From Neptunomonas japonica DSM 18939 (GTDB lineage Bacteria > Pseudomonadota > Gammaproteobacteria > Pseudomonadales > Balneatricaceae), in contig NZ_AUGR01000023.1 in NCBI RefSeq assembly GCF_000422765.1, forward strand, positions 1-64,000: a DNA stretch of 64,000 nucleotides, written 5' to 3'. Position 1 is the first letter of the stretch; the number at the start of each line of letters is the position of its first letter. Made by a program: the position numbers and the translations under genes. Positions 56,872-64,000 of the stretch are shown here, one piece after another. The notes beneath the pieces were generated by a model that was not told the DNA's origin, did no database searches, and saw only the letters and a program-made list of their open reading frames with translations.

Positions 56872-57324
56872 TTAAACAATAGTGACCAATGGCTGATCAA
56901 ACTCTACTGGCTGGCCATCTTCGATCAAAATAGCTTCAACAACACCTGATTTGTCAGCTTCAATCTGATTCATCATTTTCATAGCTTCGACGATACAGAT
57001 AACTTCACCGGCTTTAACATGTTGGCCTACTTCGATGAACGCAGGTGAGCTAGGCGATGCTGAACGGTAGAAAGTTCCGACCATTGGCGAGCAGACCACG
57101 TGGCCATTAGGCTTAGCTTCTGTTGGCGCCGCTGCCACTGGTGCAGCAGGAGCTGCTACAGGTGCAGGAGCATAGCCTTGAGGAGCCATAGGCATTGCAT
57201 ATTGTGGCTGAACGCTAGAGGCACGGCTGATACGTACCGACTCTTCGCCTTCTTTGATTTCGATTTCGTTAATATCGGATTCTTCCAGAAGTTCAATCAG
57301 CTTTTTTACTTTGCGGATGTCCAT
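56872..57324 (-). CDS. accB: Biotin carboxyl carrier protein of acetyl-CoA carboxylase
   Basis: The 150-residue carrier has its biotinylated Lys116 in EAMKMMN. The C-terminal biotinyl domain (about 75-150) includes the thumb-like insert ([16 protein letters not shown]). An Ala/Pro-rich linker spans about 41-72. Length is near that of E. coli (156 aa). It lies between aroQ and accC, the usual gammaproteobacterial order. Confidence 0.98.
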   Translation of the reverse strand: MDIRKVKKLIELLEESDINEIEIKEGEESVRISRASSVQPQYAMPMAPQGYAPAPVAAPAAPVAAAPTEAKPNGHVVCSPMVGTFYRSASPSSPAFIEVGQHVKAGEVICIVEAMKMMNQIEADKSGVVEAILIEDGQPVEFDQPLVTIV

Positions 57325-57379
57325 TCTAATCTCATTCTCTCAATATAAAGCGGGATACAAATTCGCTTTGTGTTCGGGT

Positions 57380-57823
57380 TCAGGTGATTTCTGTCAGTTT
57401 TATTGCAGAACTCAACGCATAATTATAGCCATCAACTCCTAAACCACAAATAACGCCTTTGGCGACATCTGATAGGTAGGAGTGGTGTCGAAAGGTTTCA
57501 CGAGCATGTACGTTTGATAAATGGACTTCGATAAAAGGGATATCGACCCCTAATAACGCATCTCTGATCGCTACACTCGTATGAGTATAGGCGGCCGGAT
57601 TAATAATGATGAAGTCCACCTTGTCTTCGCGAGCTTGATGAATTCTATCAATGAGTGCCGATTCGGCATTGCTTTGAAAGTAATCAAGCTCATGGCCCGC
57701 AAGTAATGCTCTCTGTCGCAAATCTATCTCTACTTCTTGTAGCGTCGTTGAACCATAGACTTCAGGTTCGCGGGTGCCCAATAAATTAAGATTAGGGCCG
57801 TTTAGAAGTAGAAATTTGGACAT
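57380..57823 (-). CDS. aroQ: 3-dehydroquinate dehydratase, type II
   Basis: AroQ dehydrates 3-dehydroquinate in the shikimate pathway. The N-terminal [19 protein letters not shown] holds the catalytic arginine and tyrosine, and [20 protein letters not shown] and [17 protein letters not shown] complete the site. Length is 147 aa, typical of the dodecameric type II enzyme. It lies 55 nt before accB. Confidence 0.97.
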   Translation of the reverse strand: MSKFLLLNGPNLNLLGTREPEVYGSTTLQEVEIDLRQRALLAGHELDYFQSNAESALIDRIHQAREDKVDFIIINPAAYTHTSVAIRDALLGVDIPFIEVHLSNVHARETFRHHSYLSDVAKGVICGLGVDGYNYALSSAIKLTEIT

Positions 57824-58121
57824 TGATTAATGCCTTATCTGCAGTGAGTTCATGATGTTTGTAAACTGGTTAGGTAGTTTGCATGAAAGCTGAATGACTG
57901 TCCAGAAATTGGTTGTTTATTTGCAGGATTGCAGCCGTTAGACGACGTTCGTCGCTATTTTATTTGTAGTGACTGCTAATGCCTGATTAATTCAGGGGGT
58001 ATTAATATTAAGTTTAGAGAGCCTTCGTACCTCATTAGCCTTATTGATTATAGTGTCTAAATGAGTAATAGTGCGGTGCAGCACAGAAAGATTACGGTTT
58101 CAGGTTAAATGAGAGGTGGTT

Positions 58122-59147
58122 TTGGATAAGTTACAGCAGATCTGGTTAGCCTTTTGGGATGCTTTAAGCGCAAAAATTGGCGGTGGTAGAATTTTCAAAG
58201 GTTTTTTGTCATTCGTTGTTATTTATCTCTTAATTGCCGGAGCGGTAGGGATTTATTGGAGCTGGGAGCCAGACCCAATAGAAGTGCAAGCTATCAGCAC
58301 GGAGAATCCAGTGACGGGTGTGGGTACAACCGGTGCGTTGGTGAGCATTGTGCAAACGCTGCTAGAAAAACCAGGTGGCTACCTGAGTAATGACCGAACA
58401 CCTCCAGGTGTATGGCTGGATAATATGCATAATTGGGAGTTTGGTGTATTGGTTCAGGCGCGTGATATGGCCAGAGCAATGCGTAAAGACTTCAGCCGTT
58501 CGCAGTCACAGTCAACAGAAGATACTGATCTGGCCTCTGCTGAGCCGATGTTGAACTTCAACAACAATAGTTGGTTGTTCCCATCAACAGAAGCTGAGTA
58601 CAAAAAAGCGCTAAAAGGCTTAAATAGCTATTACGTGCGCTTGCAAGACCCTCAGCAGCAAGATGCGCAGTTCTATGCGCGTGCTGATAACTTAAATAAC
58701 TGGTTGGGTGATGTTAGTACCCGCCTAGGTAGTTTGTCTCAGCGTTTGAGTGCTAGTGTTGGCCAAAAACGTTTGAATACTGATTTAGCAGGCGATGAGT
58801 CGGCTCAGCAATCGACTTCTTCAGATCAGGATATAGAGATCAAGACATCTTGGTTTGAGCTGGATGACGTATTTTATGAAGCGCGCGGCACTTCATGGGC
58901 ACTTATTCAATTATTGAAAGGTATCGAGCAAGACTTTGGGCCTGCACTGGATAAGAAAAATGCACGAGTAAGCTTGATGCAGATTGTCCGTGAGCTTGAG
59001 TCAACACAGGGAGCTATTTGGAGTCCAATGATTCTAAATGGTAATGAGTTTGGGTTTCTGGCAAATCATTCATTGGTAATGGCGTCTTATATTTCACGTG
59101 CAAACGCCGCTATTATTGATCTTCGTGAATTGCTGTCTCAGGGATAA
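58122..59147 (+). CDS. DUF2333 family membrane protein
   Basis: This 341-residue protein has one N-terminal transmembrane helix (about 26-47) followed by a mostly helical periplasmic region with several Gln/Ser-rich stretches. It matches DUF2333, a conserved gammaproteobacterial family of unknown function. TTG 58122 (MDKLQQIW) is preferred because GAGAGG lies five bases upstream; a GTG at 58116 is the alternative. The next gene, a ParA-type ATPase, starts 16 nt downstream, so the two are likely co-transcribed. Confidence 0.78.
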   Translation: MDKLQQIWLAFWDALSAKIGGGRIFKGFLSFVVIYLLIAGAVGIYWSWEPDPIEVQAISTENPVTGVGTTGALVSIVQTLLEKPGGYLSNDRTPPGVWLDNMHNWEFGVLVQARDMARAMRKDFSRSQSQSTEDTDLASAEPMLNFNNNSWLFPSTEAEYKKALKGLNSYYVRLQDPQQQDAQFYARADNLNNWLGDVSTRLGSLSQRLSASVGQKRLNTDLAGDESAQQSTSSDQDIEIKTSWFELDDVFYEARGTSWALIQLLKGIEQDFGPALDKKNARVSLMQIVRELESTQGAIWSPMILNGNEFGFLANHSLVMASYISRANAAIIDLRELLSQG

Positions 59148-59163
59148 TAATAAGGAAAAGTTA

Positions 59164-59928
59164 ATGATACGCGTTGTTTTTAACCAGAAAGGCGGTGTAG
59201 GTAAATCCAGTATCACATCCAATTTAGCAGCTATAAGCGCCGCTAAAGGTTTGAAAACGTTGGTGATTGATCTAGACCCACAGTGTAATTCTACTCAGTA
59301 TATTTATGGTGCTGGGAGTGATGAGTTAACGCAGGACATGAAAGCCTTTTTTGAACAAACATTAACTTTTCAATTAAAGCCTCAGGGAGCAGAAGCATTT
59401 ATTCATGCAACACCTTATGAAAATTTGTTTCTTATCCCGGCGAGTCCCGATGTTGCTGACCTTCAGACTAAGCTAGAAACTAAGCATAAAATCTATAAGT
59501 TAAAGGAAGCGCTCGAAAAGCTGGAAGATTTCGATGCAGTGTATATCGATACTCCGCCGGCTTTTAACTTCTTTACATTGTCGGCGCTGGTGGCTGCTGA
59601 ACGTTGTTTGATCCCGTTTGATTGTGATGAGTTTGCTCGTCATGCACTGTATTCACTACTGGATAATGTGAATGAGACACGCATGGATCACAATGAAGCC
59701 TTAGAGGTTGAAGGCATTGTGGTTAATCAGTTTCAGCCAAGAGCATCATTACCAAGAAAAATGGTAACAGAGCTTCAGGCAGAAGATTTGCCGGTGCTAA
59801 ATGCTAAGATATCGTCATCCGTTAAAATGCGAGAGTCGCACAACGTATCCATACCTTTAGTGCATTATGCGCCTAAGCATAAGTTGACTCAGGAATTTGT
59901 AGACTTGTTTAACGAGTTACACCCTTAA
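59164..59928 (+). CDS. ParA family ATPase (orphan)
   Basis: This is a 254-residue ATPase with the deviant Walker A motif KGGVGKSS (Lys9 and Lys14) and the A' motif DLDPQCNST, then YIDTPPAF as Walker B. Such proteins position plasmids, chromosomes or protein complexes. No ParB is adjacent; its partner by position is the DUF2333 membrane protein upstream, so it may move or locate an envelope complex. ATG 59164 with AAGGA upstream is preferred over the 59098 opening, which lies inside the previous gene. Confidence 0.87.
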   Translation: MIRVVFNQKGGVGKSSITSNLAAISAAKGLKTLVIDLDPQCNSTQYIYGAGSDELTQDMKAFFEQTLTFQLKPQGAEAFIHATPYENLFLIPASPDVADLQTKLETKHKIYKLKEALEKLEDFDAVYIDTPPAFNFFTLSALVAAERCLIPFDCDEFARHALYSLLDNVNETRMDHNEALEVEGIVVNQFQPRASLPRKMVTELQAEDLPVLNAKISSSVKMRESHNVSIPLVHYAPKHKLTQEFVDLFNELHP

Positions 59929-59945
59929 GCTTATTAAGAGCTAAA

Positions 59946-59977
59946 CAAAAAAACGGAGCCCTAGGCTCCGTTTTTTA
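59946..59977. terminator. Bidirectional terminator between parA-like gene and hpt
   Basis: A long perfect stem (aaaaacggagcc / ggctccgttttt) with loop cta has T-runs on both strands and separates two convergent genes. Confidence 0.9.
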
Positions 59978-59998
59978 TGGTGTGTATTTTTTCTGACG

Positions 59999-60559
59999 TT
60001 ACATGCCTTTTACAGCAAAGATGCCAGGGGCGTTGCGCCAGTATCCGTGGTAATCCATGCCGTAACCAAAGATATACCGATCTTCGACTTCCAATCCTAC
60101 AAAATCAGCCTTCAAATCTTCGCGTGCTTTACGGTCATGGAGCTTATTAACCAGTACCGCAGAGTGGACTTCAGTCGCACCATTTTTATGACAGTAATCG
60201 ATAATCTCTGCCAATGTGTGGCCTTCATCGAGAATATCATCAAGAATCAAAACGGGGCGGCCATTAAAGTCGATCATGGGAGCGACTTTCCATTCTAGCT
60301 CGTGTCCAGATGTTCCATTGCGATAGCGAGTCGCGTGCATGTAACTTGCCTCTAAAGGAAAATCTAACTTTGTGATGAGCTTGCCACCAATAACCAGACC
60401 GCCATTCATTACCGTAAACACTACCGGATTTCGCTCGGCTAAGGATGAAGTGATCGCTTCGGCCATGTTGCTTATAGCAGTTTCAACCGCGTCTTCGTTG
60501 AAGAGAAGGTCGGCTTCACTATAGATTTTTTTAATATGGTCAATATCTGTCTTAGGCAT
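59999..60559 (-). CDS. hpt: Hypoxanthine(-guanine) phosphoribosyltransferase
   Basis: This 186-residue salvage enzyme makes IMP or GMP from the base and PRPP. The PRPP-binding motif VLILDDILDEGHT lies near residues 105-117. FTVMNGGLVIGGKL is the pyrophosphate loop region. The tail YIFGYGMDYHGYWRN is typical of proteobacterial Hpt-like enzymes. ATG 60559 (MPKTDIDH) is preferred over 60571. Whether it also accepts guanine cannot be told. Confidence 0.9.
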   Translation of the reverse strand: MPKTDIDHIKKIYSEADLLFNEDAVETAISNMAEAITSSLAERNPVVFTVMNGGLVIGGKLITKLDFPLEASYMHATRYRNGTSGHELEWKVAPMIDFNGRPVLILDDILDEGHTLAEIIDYCHKNGATEVHSAVLVNKLHDRKAREDLKADFVGLEVEDRYIFGYGMDYHGYWRNAPGIFAVKGM

Positions 60560-60765
60560 ACTGGTGATCACTATCGGCTACTCATAAATAAGCATTTTGA
60601 ATGGAATAATAGAAAATTCTGCTCAAACGATACTGACCAAAGAGAAAAAGGGCAAGTTCCAGTCATCAAATCATGACATTAGAGTCAGGTTTCGTTACTC
60701 TTTCGACCTATGGATAACGAATAGATCAAGGTGCCTGGAAGCGCACCGAACAGTGAGAAGAAATT

Positions 60766-61392
60766 ATGAGCGTCCTCGAGATAAAACACCCGTTAGTGCG
60801 TCACAAATTAAGTTTAATGCGTGTAGCCACCGTCAGTACTAGAAGTTTTCGACAGTTAGCTGCAGAAGTGGGCGCTCTTTTGACCTATGAAGCAACCAAA
60901 GACCTCGAGCTAGAAGAGCACAATATTGAAGGCTGGTGTGGTCCTATTAAAGGGGAGCAGATTAAAGGGAAGAAGTTCACAGTAGTGCCTATCCTACGTG
61001 CAGGTATCGGTATGCTAGATGGCGTATTGGATCTTGTTCCTAGTGCAAAGATTAGCGTAGTGGGTTTGTATCGTGATGAAGAAACACTAGAACCTGTGCC
61101 TTATTTTGAAAAACTTGCACATGATATTGAAGAGCGTATGGCACTGATTGTTGACCCTATGTTGGCGACAGGCGGTTCGATGATCGCAACCATAGATATG
61201 CTTAAAGCAGCAGGGTGCACCAGCATTCGGGCGCTTATTTTGGTGGCTGCACCAGAAGGCATAGCAAAGGTGCAAGCTGCGCATCCTGATGTTGATATTT
61301 ATACCGCTTCAATTGATAGTCATTTGAATGATAACGGCTACATTATTCCGGGCTTAGGCGATGCTGGCGATAAAATATTTGGTACAAAATAA
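60766..61392 (+). CDS. upp: Uracil phosphoribosyltransferase
   Basis: Upp converts uracil and PRPP to UMP. The PRPP loop [10 protein letters not shown] is near residues 130-139, and the C-terminal block [15 protein letters not shown] binds uracil. The N-terminus [19 protein letters not shown] is canonical. Length is 208 aa (E. coli 208). Its stop overlaps the uraA start by 1 nt, pairing salvage with uptake. Confidence 0.98.
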   Translation: MSVLEIKHPLVRHKLSLMRVATVSTRSFRQLAAEVGALLTYEATKDLELEEHNIEGWCGPIKGEQIKGKKFTVVPILRAGIGMLDGVLDLVPSAKISVVGLYRDEETLEPVPYFEKLAHDIEERMALIVDPMLATGGSMIATIDMLKAAGCTSIRALILVAAPEGIAKVQAAHPDVDIYTASIDSHLNDNGYIIPGLGDAGDKIFGTK

Positions 61393-62678
61393 TGAACTCA
61401 AATGAACCTATGTGGAAGAACGCCTTAGCGGGTTCTCAAATGTTATTTGTGGCTTTTGGTGCTCTAGTATTAATGCCACTGTTAACCGGCATGGATCCTA
61501 GCGTGGCATTGTTTACTGCCGGCTTAGGTACCTTGCTGTTTCAGTTTGTTACCAAGCGCAGTATTCCTATATTTTTGGCGTCTTCTTTTGCCTTTATTGC
61601 ACCAATTCTCTACAGCGTACAAACTTGGGGTATGTCGGACACACTCGGTGGTTTGTTAGCCGCGGGTATTGTTTACATGCTGTTGGGTGCACTGGTTAAG
61701 CTAAGAGGTGTGGGTTTCTTACATCGCTTAATGCCGCCTGTTGTAACGGGCCCCGTTATCATGGTGATTGGGCTTGGTTTAGCACCGGTTGCTGTGAATA
61801 TGGCGATGGGTAAAACCGGTGATGGCGCTATCGAGCTGTTTCCCTATGTGGATGCGATGATCGTTTCCATGAGCGCTTTGTTTACAACGCTGATTGTGGC
61901 GTCTTATGCAAAAGGTATCTTTCGCCTTATTCCCATTCTATTTGGTGTGCTAGTGGGTTATTCGGTTGCCGCTTTTATGGGTATGGTGAATCTGGATGCT
62001 GTCAATGCGGCGCCTTTGTTGGCCGTTCCTGAGTTTGTTTTCCCAACGCTTAATTGGGCAACTATTCTGTTTATGATACCGGTATCGATAGCGCCTGCTA
62101 TTGAGCATGTTGGCGATGTGCTGGCTATCAGTAATGTGACAGGTAAAGATTACGTTAAAAAGCCTGGTTTGCATCGCACCTTGTTTGGTGATGGTTTGGC
62201 AACTTCTGCTGCCGCTATGTTAGGCGGGCCACCAAACACAACCTACTCAGAAGTAACTGGTGCCGTGATGCTGACGAAAACCTTTAACCCTGTTGTTATG
62301 ACATGGGCGGCCGTCATCGCTATTCTGATGGCGCTTGTGGCTAAGTTTGGTGCTGCTTTGCAGACCATACCTGCGCCAGTGATGGGTGGTATTCTTATCT
62401 TACTATTTGGCTCGATTGCGGCAGTGGGTTTGAATACGCTTATTAAAGCGCGTGTGGATCTAACCCAGCAGCGTAACCTAGTCATTGTTGCTACCGTACT
62501 AGTATTCGGTATTGGTGGAATGGCGATTGGTGGAAATGATTTTAGCTTGCAGGGCATTAGCTTGTGCGGCGTTGTAGCGATTCTTTTGAACTTGATCTTG
62601 CCTAAAGAGCAGCCAGAAAGCGATGACCTACACGAGGAGAAAGCAGTTGTGGATGATCTGATTGATCATGCTCGCTAA
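61392..62678 (+). CDS. uraA: Uracil permease (NCS2 family)
   Basis: This is a 428-residue uracil:proton symporter with about 12-14 membrane segments. The sequence IAPAIEHVGDV has the key glutamate of UraA, and GGPPNTTYSEVTGAV is the conserved NCS2 signature. The N-terminus (QMLFVAFGALVLMPLLTG) and LMPPVVTGPVIMVIGLGL are typical. It is coupled to upp and followed by a terminator. Confidence 0.96.
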   Translation: MNSNEPMWKNALAGSQMLFVAFGALVLMPLLTGMDPSVALFTAGLGTLLFQFVTKRSIPIFLASSFAFIAPILYSVQTWGMSDTLGGLLAAGIVYMLLGALVKLRGVGFLHRLMPPVVTGPVIMVIGLGLAPVAVNMAMGKTGDGAIELFPYVDAMIVSMSALFTTLIVASYAKGIFRLIPILFGVLVGYSVAAFMGMVNLDAVNAAPLLAVPEFVFPTLNWATILFMIPVSIAPAIEHVGDVLAISNVTGKDYVKKPGLHRTLFGDGLATSAAAMLGGPPNTTYSEVTGAVMLTKTFNPVVMTWAAVIAILMALVAKFGAALQTIPAPVMGGILILLFGSIAAVGLNTLIKARVDLTQQRNLVIVATVLVFGIGGMAIGGNDFSLQGISLCGVVAILLNLILPKEQPESDDLHEEKAVVDDLIDHAR

Positions 62679-62708
62679 GCTTATGTATTAGCTTTTCAGT
62701 ATCTCTTT

Positions 62709-62736
62709 AAAACCCTGCCTTTGCAGGGTTTTTTAT
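62709..62736 (+). terminator. Terminator of upp-uraA
   Basis: Perfect 8-bp stem (aaccctgc / gcagggtt) with loop cttt, followed by TTTTT, 30 nt after the uraA stop. Confidence 0.9.
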
Positions 62737-62839
62737 TGGGAATAATAAATCAGTACTCAAGTACCATAGTCAGGCTTATGCAAAGGAGTTACCGTTTTTA
62801 GTAAGCATATCAAAATGTTTCTAAGCAAGGTGGCAGGCT

Positions 62840-63436
62840 ATGTTTGGCTTAACGGTGAGTAATAAAGTACTTGGTACATTGTTCATTTTCTTGAGTGGTT
62901 TTACCGTGAATACGGTGTGGGCTGCATCCCAAGAGGCATTGGCAGCATCTGCATTACAGGGTGTTAAGTCCGTGGCGTTGTTGGACAAAAATGGCCAACG
63001 TACAGTGATTGGCTCCATAACTTTTACTCAAAAAAAGGGCGGTAGCGAATATCAATTAACGCTTGAGCGTGAGCAGTTTCGCGATTACTTTCTCTCTATG
63101 AAAGAGATGAAATGCTTAGAAGGCCCTGAGCTTTGGTGCCATCTGGCTTACCCTTATGAGCAGCCGCATAAGGTGACTGTGGATAACCTTACCTGGCTGG
63201 AGCATGACCTGCTCTTTATGTTTAAGACTCCCAAAGAGTTTGGTGCTAATTTTTGGAATGGTATCTACTACAAAATGCAGGTCGAGAATGGCATTATTAA
63301 GGGTGAAGCACAGGCTGTTGATCTAAATGTTCTGGCATCTCCACCAGATGATCTTAGCGTACCTCCGGTAGGTGAAGCAGAGCTTGACGAAGTTGACAGA
63401 GATAAGCGCTGGTTGCCGATGATTGAAATCCGCTAA
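62840..63436 (+). CDS. Exported protein of unknown function
   Basis: This 198-residue protein has a signal peptide (hydrophobic about 11-27, cleavage near VWA-A). The mature part has two cysteines (KCLEGPELWC) that could form a disulfide, mixed beta/alpha composition, and an acidic C-terminal tail (LDEVDRDKRW). I do not recognise the family. A periplasmic location is inferred. It lies between upp-uraA and a hutC regulator, with its own upstream spacer. Confidence 0.65.
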   Translation: MFGLTVSNKVLGTLFIFLSGFTVNTVWAASQEALAASALQGVKSVALLDKNGQRTVIGSITFTQKKGGSEYQLTLEREQFRDYFLSMKEMKCLEGPELWCHLAYPYEQPHKVTVDNLTWLEHDLLFMFKTPKEFGANFWNGIYYKMQVENGIIKGEAQAVDLNVLASPPDDLSVPPVGEAELDEVDRDKRWLPMIEIR

Positions 63437-63564
63437 CGAGCGTCGTATTACACGAATAGATGTTTACAGAAGATGCGACTACCTTGCATCTTCTTTCCTC
63501 GTAAGAGTATGATTTTACGCTATTGTTAATAAAACATTCCGTACCCTTACAAAGAGCTTTTCGT

Positions 63565-64000
63565 TTGAGTAGCAAAATTCCTCGTTATCAGCAAATCAAA
63601 AACTTCATTCTTGATGCGATTGAGAAAGGAGATTACCTCCCTCACAGCCAGATTCCAACTGAGCATGCGTTGGCAGATCAGTTTGCTGTTAGCAGGATGA
63701 CCGTTAACAAAGCCATTCGTGATTTAGTACAAGTCGGCTTGTTGATTCGTACTGCGGGACAAGGCACTTATGTCACAGACCTAAAAGCGGAGTCTCCACT
63801 ACAAAATATTAACAATATTGCTGATGAAGTGCGCAGCCGTGGGCGTCAATACCACAGTGTGGTGGTTCGCCTAGAAGAGCAAATTGCTCATGAGTGGGTA
63901 GCTGTGCAGCTGGGTGTGAGGGTTGGATCGCCTGTTTTTCACTCTCTGATTGTTCATTACGAAGATAAGATGCCGCTGCAATTAGAAGAGCGCTATATTA
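63565..64000 (+). CDS. hutC: Histidine utilisation repressor HutC (5' part, runs off the window)
   Basis: This GntR-family repressor starts at TTG 63565, with AAAGAG upstream, and is cut by the window end after 145 codons. The winged helix-turn-helix (YQQIKNFILDAIEKGDY, AVSRMTVNKAIRDLVQVGLL, GQGTYVTD) fills residues 7-75. The linker NIADEVRSRGR and the UTRA-domain start VFHSLIVHYEDKMPLQLEERYI match HutC, which binds urocanate. It predicts hut catabolic genes beyond the right edge. Confidence 0.88.
   Translation, partial: MSSKIPRYQQIKNFILDAIEKGDYLPHSQIPTEHALADQFAVSRMTVNKAIRDLVQVGLLIRTAGQGTYVTDLKAESPLQNINNIADEVRSRGRQYHSVVVRLEEQIAHEWVAVQLGVRVGSPVFHSLIVHYEDKMPLQLEERYI

Noticed and set aside
60632-60660. 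GGAACTT on the minus strand upstream of hpt, as a sigma-E promoter
   Set aside because: The -35 matches but the -10 (TCAGT after 17 nt) does not fit well, and GGAACTT is expected by chance several times in the window.

Overview
This window looks like ordinary chromosome from a marine gammaproteobacterium of the Oceanospirillaceae type (Neptunomonas, Neptuniibacter or Amphritea-like). This placement is inferred from protein similarity and gene order recalled from Pseudomonas and relatives, not from a database search. Coding is dense, base composition is moderately AT-rich, and several blocks keep Pseudomonas-like order: sdhE-ygfX-nadB-rpoE-mucA-mucC-mucD-lepA-lepB-rnc-era-recO-pdxJ; cysM-relA-mazG; ppc and adk; aroQ-accB-accC-prmA-DUF3426-dusB-fis-purH-purD; upp-uraA. 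I see no insertion sequence, prophage, CRISPR array or tRNA gene.

Layout. 1-265: end of an rRNA operon (spacer, 5S rRNA, strong terminator). 447-2710: sdhE and ygfX, converging on nadB. 2786-6339: the sigma-E regulon core, with a probable autoregulated promoter, rpoE, an anti-sigma gene that appears to fuse RseA with the C-terminal domain of RseB, rseC and a DegP/MucD protease. 6460-12957: lepA, lepB, a DUF4845 gene, rnc, era, recO, pdxJ and acpS in a tightly packed run. 12965-16767: a MarR regulator divergent from a betaine-type ABC importer in X-W-V order. 16828-23220: a membrane thioredoxin-like protein, phhB, a spermidine-synthase-like protein, cysM, relA, mazG and a small membrane protein. 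23364-29943: ppc, adk, hemH, rlmB, an SGNH esterase and a GNAT protein. 30006-33893: ackA with a short phosphotransacetylase, then the divergent argP/argO pair. 33982-35545: a repeat-rich lipoprotein and hinT. 35640-40396: prkA-yeaH-spoVR, a stress kinase module. 40545-44791: a leucine-type dehydrogenase with branched-chain 2-oxoacid dehydrogenase E1-alpha, E1-beta and E2. 45202-48991: three neighbouring envelope genes that share one C-terminal domain. 49161-57823: purine synthesis, fis, dusB, prmA, acetyl-CoA carboxylase subunits and aroQ. 58122-63436: DUF2333, an orphan ParA, hpt, upp, uraA and an exported protein of unknown function. 63565-64000: the start of a hutC repressor, cut by the window edge.

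Genes that work together: RpoE, the RseA/RseB-like fusion, RseC and MucD sense and repair envelope stress. The dehydrogenase and E1/E2 operon would convert leucine, valine or isoleucine to acyl-CoA, using an E3 encoded elsewhere. AckA and the short Pta interconvert acetyl-CoA and acetate. Hpt, Upp and UraA salvage purines and uracil, while PurH and PurD make purines de novo.

The most unusual items are (i) the single-gene RseA/RseB-type anti-sigma fusion, (ii) three adjacent genes (an L,D-transpeptidase, a transmembrane protein with a possible degenerate ATPase domain, and a TPR lipoprotein) carrying the same NTF2-like C-terminal domain, and (iii) a lipoprotein built of eight units at a near-constant 23-residue period with a peptidoglycan-binding tail. 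Start codons were re-chosen in many places where an internal ATG with a Shine-Dalgarno sequence fits the family better.
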